The notes under the pieces are model-generated. The model had not been told where the DNA came from and ran no database searches. It worked only from the letters and a program-made list of their open reading frames with translations. This document shows positions 15,232-21,004 of a stretch of DNA of 25,031 bases, in pieces (the stretch's first letter is position 1; every line of letters starts with the position of its first letter). Position numbers and translations under genes: made by a program. Source of the DNA: an uncultured Lachnospiraceae bacterium (GTDB taxonomy: Bacteria > Bacillota_A > Clostridia > Lachnospirales > Lachnospiraceae); the NCBI GenBank assembly GCA_910585855.1, contig CAJUGZ010000027.1, forward strand, positions 1 to 25,031, in the 5' to 3' direction.

Positions 15232-16251
15232 CTAGATAACAGTAACAGAAAAAACCTGATCAGCGTAAGGAAAAGATGGTAAAGCAGTTGCAACCGCCTT
15301 GATCCACTTGGCTACTGGATCGAATGTCGCATACATAGCTACAAGAATATTCCCAATCGAATGAATATCAATATCCGGCTGATTACGAAGTTCTAATTCT
15401 TCTGCAGTTAAACCATAGAATGTATCACCCATTTTACCATCTGGCATCATCACAAAGGCATCTTCTGGCAGATAACGAACTGACCGATATTTTCCATCTT
15501 TTCCTTGAATCCGGCACATCTTATCATAAATTGCAATTTGCGGCAAACTCTGTTGTGCCAAAAAAGCATTTAATTCTGCTACGGTCAACAACTTTGCACT
15601 ATTTACCCCAAAAACAGCCGATCGAATCGTAGAATCTCGTAAAATCACATTTAAAATCGTTTTAGAAGTTAATACTCGAGTTGGTGTAAATCCAGTATCC
15701 TTTACAATCTGATTCACACAAGCATCCATATCTTCTAAAATAGTAGGTGTTCCACTTTTCCAAGTCTTTGTTCCTTTATGATGACTTGGCATCCCATAAT
15801 CAATCGTTGCCTTGATCCCATTTTCATTGATGCTGATTTTCCCAGAAGACAAGGCTTCCATTCGCATTGCCTCCACACGTGCCCGCACCGATGCGACTAA
15901 ATGATCCACATCAGAAAAAATCTTCCGAATCATTTCTGCTTCTTCTATCGAATTTCTTGGACTCTCTAATGCAATCAGTTCTTTCTCTGACAACCGAATC
16001 TTCCGTTTAATCAAAGCCAGATCCTGCAAACTATACTCTGCACCTTCACGAGATCCAATTTCCGCTTCCACATCAAACGAATGAATACTTGCGGCAACCG
16101 GAAGACCAGATGCCCCTTTAATCATTTTAATTTCCATTGCTTCCGTCTTTCGTTCTGGGAAAAGCACATCACCCATCATCCCTTCCACTTTCCGCTCTTT
16201 TGTATAATCCACCAATTCCTGTGGTGTTAATAACTCTTCTATTTGTGCCAT
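15232..16251 (-). CDS. Major capsid protein (gpE-like)
   Basis: A 339-residue protein from ATG 16251, in the place expected for the major head protein after scaffold and decoration genes. The N-terminal FPERKTEAMEIKMIKGASGL, the segment SLQDLALIKRKIRLSEKELI, and the late YLPEDAFVMMPDGKMGDTFY with GLTAEE match the major capsid E family (lambda gpE type), which adopts the HK97 fold. The C-terminus (NILVAMYATFDPVAKWIKAV) is also typical. It assembles into the icosahedral shell around the Gp20 scaffold. AGGAGGGC lies upstream. Confidence 0.9.
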   Translation of the reverse strand: MAQIEELLTPQELVDYTKERKVEGMMGDVLFPERKTEAMEIKMIKGASGLPVAASIHSFDVEAEIGSREGAEYSLQDLALIKRKIRLSEKELIALESPRNSIEEAEMIRKIFSDVDHLVASVRARVEAMRMEALSSGKISINENGIKATIDYGMPSHHKGTKTWKSGTPTILEDMDACVNQIVKDTGFTPTRVLTSKTILNVILRDSTIRSAVFGVNSAKLLTVAELNAFLAQQSLPQIAIYDKMCRIQGKDGKYRSVRYLPEDAFVMMPDGKMGDTFYGLTAEELELRNQPDIDIHSIGNILVAMYATFDPVAKWIKAVATALPSFPYADQVFSVTVI

Positions 16252-16265
16252 TTCAACAGCCCTCC

Positions 16266-16706
16266 TTATTTCTTTTCTGTACTTGTTACATCCAGATTGG
16301 TTTCCGTATCTTTGCCTGAACTAGAACCCTCTTTTTCTCCTGCAATCTGCAGTTGCCCTTCTACAAAAAACTTGATATAAGGCAGTTTAGAAATCAAAGT
16401 TTGCACTGCCTCCACTGCACCAGTATCCACCAATCGCTCCGTATTTACAGAACCATCAATCAAAAGCGCACCCGGCTGTGGTCCATACGTTACTTCTACC
16501 GTATCAAACAAAATTCCAACGGGTGTTCCTTCGGCAGCGGAAACGACCTGTCCATCCACATCCAAAAAACTTCCTGCCAATACAAATTTATGTCCCTGTG
16601 CATCCGCTTCTACGCCTGTATCACTCACAGTACAGCTCACTGTTTGATAGTCTGCACTCTTTAAAAACTCTGGAAGGGATTCATACTTTTTTCTTGTAAA
16701 ATACAT
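16266..16706 (-). CDS. Capsid decoration-type protein
   Basis: A 146-residue protein from ATG 16706, chosen over an extended frame because AAAGGAGAAGAGGTCA lies just upstream. The middle part (GHKFVLAGSFLDVDGQVV, AAEGTPVGILFDTVEVTYG, PGALLIDGSVNTERL) has the G-rich beta pattern of head decoration proteins that bind mature capsids. The C-terminal tail is serine/glycine/threonine-rich and acidic, probably disordered. It lies between scaffold and capsid genes, as in lambda-like and PBSX-like head modules. Function is inferred from pattern and position. Confidence 0.7.
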   Translation of the reverse strand: MYFTRKKYESLPEFLKSADYQTVSCTVSDTGVEADAQGHKFVLAGSFLDVDGQVVSAAEGTPVGILFDTVEVTYGPQPGALLIDGSVNTERLVDTGAVEAVQTLISKLPYIKFFVEGQLQIAGEKEGSSSGKDTETNLDVTSTEKK

Positions 16707-16725
16707 TGACCTCTTCTCCTTTCTT

Positions 16726-17334
16726 TTATGACCATGCTTTCGCATAAGGATTTTCTACCATAGATTCATTAAAAGAAGCAGCAATGCTTTTCGCTAGACT
16801 AGATTCATTTGTTTTTCCGCCTTTTGGGGCATAATGTTTTCCATTCCCCCCTGCTGCCTCCTTCCCGTTTTCTTTTTCCTCTTTAAACAAAAAGGTCTTT
16901 GTTTCTTTTAACGCCTTGATCTGCTCCTCTAAACCGGTTATTGTTCCATCTTCTCCAAGAATTAATTTGGTCTTATCAATTAAACCAGCCGTTAATTCTT
17001 CATCATGCACTTTTCCAGTTAAAGCCAGTTTCACAGCATTATTCATTCGAAGTTCTTTTAATTCTTTCTGATAAGCCGTTTCCTTTTCTTTTGCTTCCTT
17101 TTGTAACTTCTGAATCTGTTCTGTCAAAGAAGTGGCATCCCCTGCTGATTCTTTTAACTCTTCTAAGGCAACCTCATTCTCTTTTATGGTCTTTTTTAAG
17201 TTTTCTTTTTCTGTACAAACTTCTTCGTACTGATGTTTTGCCACATACCCTTTTAATTCCTCTTCTGATTGGGCAGCGGCTTTTTGTGCAAGTTCCTCAG
17301 AAATACCCAATGCGGTTAATTGTTCCTTTGTCAT
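16726..17334 (-). CDS. Capsid scaffold protein (Gp20 family)
   Basis: A 202-residue protein from ATG 17334 with GAGAGGTTTATT upstream. The opening MTKEQLTALGISEELAQKAA, a long coiled coil (about residues 35-95, rich in E, K and L), and the conserved NAVKLALTGKVHDEELTAGL followed by IDKTKLILGEDGTITGLEEQ are hallmarks of the Gp20/scaffold family. It acts as internal scaffold for the procapsid and is removed before DNA packaging. The C-terminus has a glycine/lysine-rich stretch and NPYAKAWS, the usual capsid-binding end. Confidence 0.92.
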   Translation of the reverse strand: MTKEQLTALGISEELAQKAAAQSEEELKGYVAKHQYEEVCTEKENLKKTIKENEVALEELKESAGDATSLTEQIQKLQKEAKEKETAYQKELKELRMNNAVKLALTGKVHDEELTAGLIDKTKLILGEDGTITGLEEQIKALKETKTFLFKEEKENGKEAAGGNGKHYAPKGGKTNESSLAKSIAASFNESMVENPYAKAWS

Positions 17335-17355
17335 AATAAACCTCTCTTTCCAATG

Positions 17356-17619
17356 TTAAATTGTGATACAACGATTCTCAAATTTTTTATAAGCATCAAG
17401 ATACAATTCTTCTCGATCCCCATTAAGCGTTAATTCATAATACATCCTATCTAGTAGTGTTGTACTCGCTAATGCTTTCCAATTTTGTAATATTTTACAA
17501 TACTATACAACAAACACATCCTCGGTTGTAATCTGCTTTCCATCCGTTTTATCCAAATGTTCATTTGTATAATCTCTTACAACACCTTTTACCAGTTCAA
17601 AAAATTTTGTTTCTGTCAC
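17356..17619 (-). pseudogene. Small conserved phage protein (DUF6275-like) interrupted by an amber codon
   Basis: From GTG 17619 (AGGAAGGAGGAG nine bases upstream) the frame encodes 38 residues ending TTEDVFVV, then TAG at 17503-17505. Translation continues in the same frame for a further 48 residues (YCKILQNWKALASTTLLDRM, then YYELTLNGDREELYLDAYKK and FENRCITI) to TAA at 17356. The two parts together match, from memory, small phage proteins of the DUF6275 type, about 87 residues, which have W at the position of the stop (VVW). A single G-to-A change in TGG explains it. No function is known to me. It lies between the toxin island terminator and the scaffold gene. Confidence 0.7.
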
Positions 17620-17664
17620 ACAACTACTCCTCCTTCCTAAAAAAATGTATACAATCTTCCCAAT

Positions 17665-17695
17665 AAAAAAAGAGCCTGCTACCAAGCCCTTTTTT
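17665..17695 (-). terminator. Intrinsic terminator at the end of the toxin-immunity island
   Basis: On the minus strand: AAAAAAGGGCTT, loop GGTAGC, then AGGCTCTTTTTT with a run of seven T. The arms pair over 12 bases with two G-U pairs, followed by a T tract. It lies after the last immunity gene and before the amber-interrupted gene and scaffold. In the middle of a late operon it should reduce expression of capsid genes unless read through. Confidence 0.75.
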
Positions 17696-17698
17696 CCC

Positions 17699-18132
17699 AT
17701 CTACTTTATACCATATCCAAAACATAAATAAGAGAACTATAATAAATCATTAATCATAACCATCTTCATCATACTCAAATCCTGTTAATTCCTCAAAAGT
17801 TATATTTTCTCTAATACATTCCTCTAAAACAATACACAATTCCTCATCCGTCAGTCCATTATCTGGTTCTGTAGGAACTCCACAATGAAATTTTTCTTCA
17901 TATTTCGATAGCAAACGATTCACCTTATTATTTGCTTTATTCGGTTCGTTTGGATCTGGTTTAAAACAAAACGGTTTCTTTGGATCATACTTCACACCAT
18001 ATCACCTACCATACTCAAAAATTTAGCATAAGCCTCTGAGAATATATTTTTTAGTAATTCAATTTTTATCTGATTCTTTGTAACAGAAGCACTGAAAAAA
18101 TGTGCAAATGCTTCCCCTCCTATTTTTCCATC
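17699..18132 (-). repeat. Direct repeat copy 2: toxin tip, immunity gene and 3' flank
   Basis: This stretch parallels 18928-19344. Both contain, in order, the last 46 codons of the HExxH toxin, the putative immunity gene, and a shared 3' flank with a TATACCATATCCAAAA motif. Divergence, including small indels, shows the duplication is not recent or that the two came from related phages. The left edge touches the terminator. Boundaries are by eye. Confidence 0.8.
17750..17995 (-). CDS. Putative immunity protein, second (orphan) copy
   Basis: An 81-residue protein from GTG 17995, overlapping the orphan toxin tip stop (GTGA), with GTAGGTGAT as the likely ribosome binding site within the tip. It is a paralogue of the gene at 18978-19208: both start MKYDP, share FKPDPN, NRLLSKYEEKF, GVPTEP, LEECIREN and TFEELTGF, with roughly 50 of 76 residues identical by my count. 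The protein is small, acidic at the end, without signal peptide or membrane segment. The role as immunity protein is inferred from strict linkage, twice, to the same toxin tip. It may protect against related toxins or be a relic. Confidence 0.75.
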   Translation of the reverse strand: MKYDPKKPFCFKPDPNEPNKANNKVNRLLSKYEEKFHCGVPTEPDNGLTDEELCIVLEECIRENITFEELTGFEYDEDGYD

Positions 18133-18177
18133 AGCATTTTCTGACTTTCTTATTACTGTTAATTTTAAAGTGTTTTT
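17992..18177 (-). pseudogene. Orphan C-terminal tip of the HExxH MuF toxin
   Basis: The frame between TAG at 18178-18180 and TGA at 17992 encodes 61 residues without a credible start. Its last 46 residues match residues 554-599 of the intact toxin (19205-21004): 37 of 46 are identical by hand count, including the GGEAFAHFF segment and the closing EAYAKFLSMVGDMV. The catalytic HEMGH segment is absent. The 15 residues before the match do not resemble the toxin. This is a displaced toxin end, kept perhaps because it carries the ribosome binding site of the following immunity gene. Confidence 0.85.
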
Positions 18178-18181
18178 CTAA

Positions 18182-18427
18182 TCAATCAACTTTCCACACA
18201 ACAAGAGCAGAATCTATCAATTCTAAATTTTCAATAGGTGGAACAGTCAAGAACTCTATTTCCCTTGTCTGCTTGTCAACAAGAATATGCGCAGGTACTC
18301 CAGGCTCTGGTATTTCTCCCAGATCATAACCAACTGCATAAGATTCTCCAACGTCAAGTACTTCAACTACAGGATAGTCATTCATTACTTTTTTTGCCAC
18401 CTCAATCGCCTGTTCTATTGTAACCAT
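18182..18427 (-). CDS. Imm35/YrhB-like putative immunity protein
   Basis: An 81-residue protein from ATG 18427, which begins directly after the stop of the papain-fold fragment (TAAATG), with GGAGGTGA in the last toxin codons. The pattern VTIEQAIEVAKKVMNDYPVV at the start, then AHILVDKQTREIEFLTVPPI near the end, resembles the Imm35/YrhB family (a helix of A-x-x-x-A type, later an I-V-D-K-x-T-G-E-I-like strand, then a P-P-I/P-L). That family is often linked to polymorphic toxins, including papain-fold ones. Function is inferred from resemblance and neighbour; specificity is not testable from sequence. Confidence 0.65.
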   Translation of the reverse strand: MVTIEQAIEVAKKVMNDYPVVEVLDVGESYAVGYDLGEIPEPGVPAHILVDKQTREIEFLTVPPIENLELIDSALVVWKVD

Positions 18428-18766
18428 TTATTTCACCTCCACTGTAGCCTTGATAATGTCATGATCAGTTGTGATTGCTTTGTTGTCCATGCGGAAAAAT
18501 CCAAACTTTCCTGTTTGCCCCTTAGAAAAATAAATACTCACATCCTGCTTCCCTGTCTGTGGGTCAATGTAACGAACTACATTATTTTCCTTTTCAGCAA
18601 TAAAAACATGTGCACCAGCATTTTTCCCCTTCCAGTTAACATAAATTGCGTATCGTGCGCCATCAGGGGCTGATGCCAATTCACATTTAACTGCAGCTTC
18701 TGTCTGATGCAATCTGACACTCCAACGACTAAAGCACGTTGGGTTCTTATATACATTCACCTCCAA
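18428..18766 (-). pseudogene. Orphan C-terminal fragment of papain-fold toxin (Tox-PL-like)
   Basis: The open frame runs from just after TAG at 18800-18802 to TAA at 18428; a TTG at 18766 is the first possible start. It encodes APDGARYAIYVNWKGKNAGA, then HVFIAE, VVRYIDPQTGKQD, IYFSKG and FFRMDN. This order matches the papain-fold toxin 1 (glutamine deamidase type, Tox-PL) family, with the catalytic His (AHVF) and Asp (IDPQ). The N-terminal part with the catalytic Cys (an N-C-Q-x-C motif in the family) is missing. So it is a displaced toxin end rather than an active enzyme. Upstream of it no MuF domain is attached. The Imm35-like gene follows without a gap. Confidence 0.75.
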
Positions 18767-18927
18767 ATATACTCGAAAGCATATAAGACTAATGAGTTTC
18801 TATAAGACTTTCACTACCAATCATTCACTTGAACGAATTAACGATAGTATAAGGCTTGCGTCAAAACCTGTTTATACATTCTTTTTTAAATTGCTATACT
18901 ACTTAAATTATTTTTACCTGTTAATCT
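18767..18927. other. Intergenic remnant between immunity gene flank and papain-fold fragment
   Basis: All minus-strand frames are broken by stops here. I could not find the Cys-containing part of the papain-fold domain. A TTGACG hexamer occurs on the minus strand, but no good -10 lies 16-18 bases downstream. It is probably the scar of the last toxin replacement. Confidence 0.4.
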
Positions 18928-19344
18928 ATCTACTTATTTTATACCATATCCAAAATATAAATAAAAACTATGATAAATCAATAATCGCAACCTTCCTCAT
19001 ACCTAAATCCAGTCAATTCTTCAAAAGTTTCATTTTCCCTAATACATTCTTCCAAAATTGCACACCATTCATCCTCCGTAAATGTACTCGGTTCTGTAGG
19101 AACTCCACGATGAAATTTTTCTTCATATTTTGATAACAAACGATTCATTTTACTATGTTTATTTGGATCTGGTTTAAAAAAAAATGGATGCTCAGGATCA
19201 TATTTCATACCATATCACCTACCATACTTAAAAATTTAGCATAAGCCTCTGGAAATATTGCTTGAACAAATTTTAGTTTTTTCTTGTTTTTTGTAACAGA
19301 AGCACTGAAAAAATGTGCAAATGCTTCCCCTCCTATTTTTCCAT
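18928..19344 (-). repeat. Direct repeat copy 1: toxin tip, immunity gene and 3' flank
   Basis: Counterpart of 17699-18132. It covers the end of the intact MuF toxin (from about codon 554), the whole immunity gene at 18978-19208, and the TATACCATATCCAAAA flank. The right edge coincides with the point where the orphan tip ceases to match. Confidence 0.8.
18978..19208 (-). CDS. Putative immunity protein cognate to the HExxH MuF toxin
   Basis: A 76-residue protein from ATG 19208. The start overlaps the toxin stop by four bases (ATGA), and GTAGGTGAT, encoded by the toxin's VGD residues, is its ribosome binding site. This coupling ensures that immunity is made whenever the full toxin is translated. 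The sequence is small, charged, and cytosolic (no signal or membrane segment), with FFFKPDPN, NRLLSKYEEKF, LEECIREN and TFEELTGF blocks and an acidic end. I do not recognise a named family with certainty. It recurs at 17750-17995 next to the orphan tip. The immunity role is inferred from position, size and coupling. Confidence 0.75.
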   Translation of the reverse strand: MKYDPEHPFFFKPDPNKHSKMNRLLSKYEEKFHRGVPTEPSTFTEDEWCAILEECIRENETFEELTGFRYEEGCDY

Positions 19345-21004
19345 CATTCCAATAGTCTGAACCATGTTTCCATCTTCCTATACATTTTCCATCAGATAAC
19401 CCTTCAAATAAATCAGAAAATATATGACTTTCTTCATCTGTTGCATCTCTTAATTCTTTTGAAATTAATCTATAAGCCTCCTCTCTATCAAGATTATACT
19501 GCTCCTGACATACTTTTGTAAATCGAAAAAAATCCTCTTTTAAGGCATTAATAAAACCAACATCTTGAGAGGGTTTACCATACAAATCATCGATATTATG
19601 CCCCATTTCATGAAATAAAGTTGTCCATTGTCCACGAGTATTAACAAAATCCTTTTCAACATTTATATATATTCCCTGCTCTGAATTAAAATGAGGAAGC
19701 CCTACTGCATTTGTTTTTGCAAAGATAATTTTATCTGCATTTTGAAAAATGACCTCTTGAAAAGACTTTGGAGCAGAAACAATTACCTTTTGAATGGATT
19801 GAGCACATAGCGTAGAATCAATTTTTAAATCCTCTAATGTAATTGGTGGTTGATTTCTTGTAACCAAATCTCCTATCCTGTTAAGCCCTTTCTTTATATT
19901 TCGAACGAGCTTTTTCATATCAGCTGAAACATCTGTATCTTTATTCTGTATTCCTGTTTTTTCTATACTTTCTACAAAGGTTTCTTTCCACTCAGAATAG
20001 GTCATATTAGCAGGCACATAGTAGGTCTTCCCTTTCTCATCTCTCGCTGCCCGCTGCTCCCCTACTGTAAATTCATCTTCAAAATAAGGTACTTCACAAC
20101 AACGACAGTTTGGATGATACGGTGGTACAGTCAGACCAACTTCAAATTCTTTCATATGAAATACTTTTCCATCCATGCCTTGACAAATTCCACAAGTAAT
20201 CGAATCCAATGTTGCCACTATCTGAAATCTTTCTACTTCTAGCTCCTGAAAACAATCCTTTTGTGCAGCCGCTGCTATCGCCGCTGATTCGGTCATCACT
20301 AAACGCCCTGCTTGTGCCTGACTCACTTCCATCGTATGTGCTAAGGAATGAATTGCCTTTTTTGGATCTTCCCCACGAATGATATGTTGCGATAATTCGG
20401 TATGTAATTGATTTACCAATTTTTCTCGATTCGCCCAAATCCGCTCGGAGAAGTTCGTTCCATCCTGTGCCCATGGTTTCTTTATGATTTGATCAATTTT
20501 TCTTTCATCCAATTCTGCAAGATTACTACCAATACCAGTTCCCTTTGCGATTTCATAAGCAGCATGATAATAACTTTCAGTATAAGACCGATGAAGAAAA
20601 TCAGTTACACCTCCCTCATATTCGGTAAATAAAAGCTCTGCATGTTGCTGTATCTGCCATTTCATTGCTTCTAAATAAGAAATATGATGACGAACAGACG
20701 CATTTTCTAACTCCCTCATCCAACGCTGATTTATCGCATTTTCTTTTCCCTTTTTGATATACTCCTCTACTGTCCAATGAAACTCCTCTAATTCATCTTT
20801 CTTTAAAAGCCGTTTCGCCGCTGCCAAACTGATTCCATTATTCTCTGCTAGACGTTGATACCAACGTTCCAGATCCATCTGAATCTCATTCTTTGCCCGC
20901 CGGAACTGTTCCTGCAGATCCTGATAATATGCAACACTACGCTGATATTGTTTTTCTTCTAACTCCTGAAATCTTCTTCTCCAATATTCACTCTGCGTCC
21001 CCAC
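19205..21004 (-). CDS. MuF-type minor head protein fused to HExxH (zincin-like) toxin domain
   Basis: A 599-residue protein from GTG 21004, overlapping the portal gene by 17 bases. Residues about 1-310 are the phage Mu gpF / SPP1 gp7-like head morphogenesis domain: helical N-terminus, LAHTMEVSQAQAGRLVMTES, then a Cys/His cluster, CGIC (271-274) and PPYHPNCRCC (294-303). Minor head proteins of this type sit at the portal and can be ejected with DNA. Residues about 310-380 look like a linker. Residues about 385-599 are unrelated to head proteins and contain HEMGH (465-469), the zinc metallopeptidase HExxH motif, with E560 in GGEAFAHFF a possible third ligand. The design matches MuF polymorphic toxins of temperate phages. 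The toxin's target is unknown; the toxin role is inferred from the fusion and the coupled immunity gene. Confidence 0.85.
   Translation of the reverse strand: MGTQSEYWRRRFQELEEKQYQRSVAYYQDLQEQFRRAKNEIQMDLERWYQRLAENNGISLAAAKRLLKKDELEEFHWTVEEYIKKGKENAINQRWMRELENASVRHHISYLEAMKWQIQQHAELLFTEYEGGVTDFLHRSYTESYYHAAYEIAKGTGIGSNLAELDERKIDQIIKKPWAQDGTNFSERIWANREKLVNQLHTELSQHIIRGEDPKKAIHSLAHTMEVSQAQAGRLVMTESAAIAAAAQKDCFQELEVERFQIVATLDSITCGICQGMDGKVFHMKEFEVGLTVPPYHPNCRCCEVPYFEDEFTVGEQRAARDEKGKTYYVPANMTYSEWKETFVESIEKTGIQNKDTDVSADMKKLVRNIKKGLNRIGDLVTRNQPPITLEDLKIDSTLCAQSIQKVIVSAPKSFQEVIFQNADKIIFAKTNAVGLPHFNSEQGIYINVEKDFVNTRGQWTTLFHEMGHNIDDLYGKPSQDVGFINALKEDFFRFTKVCQEQYNLDREEAYRLISKELRDATDEESHIFSDLFEGLSDGKCIGRWKHGSDYWNDGKIGGEAFAHFFSASVTKNKKKLKFVQAIFPEAYAKFLSMVGDMV

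Noticed and set aside
17503..17505. Amber recoding (TAG read as an amino acid) as in some gut phages
   Set aside because: Only one internal TAG was found. All other genes read with standard code, and the papain-fold and chaperone regions use TAG as normal stops, so a mutation is simpler.
17635..17664. Promoter just after the mid-operon terminator (TATACA)
   Set aside because: No -35 hexamer and no TG-N extension in the right place; the -35 position would fall in the hairpin T tract. Kept only as a possibility in a finding.
17620..17700. Longer version of the small gene starting at ATG 17700
   Set aside because: The first 27 codons would be the terminator hairpin. GTG 17619 has an excellent AGGAGG nine bases upstream and starts where homologous proteins start.
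18820..18870. Promoter with TTGACG -35 on the minus strand before the papain-fold fragment
   Set aside because: The best hexamer 17 bases downstream is TTAATT, a poor -10, and TATACT is only seven bases away.
18792..19133. Plus-strand frame of 113 codons across the immunity gene flank
   Set aside because: It has low-complexity F/Y/L/N composition from AT-rich DNA, no family resemblance, and runs against the operon.
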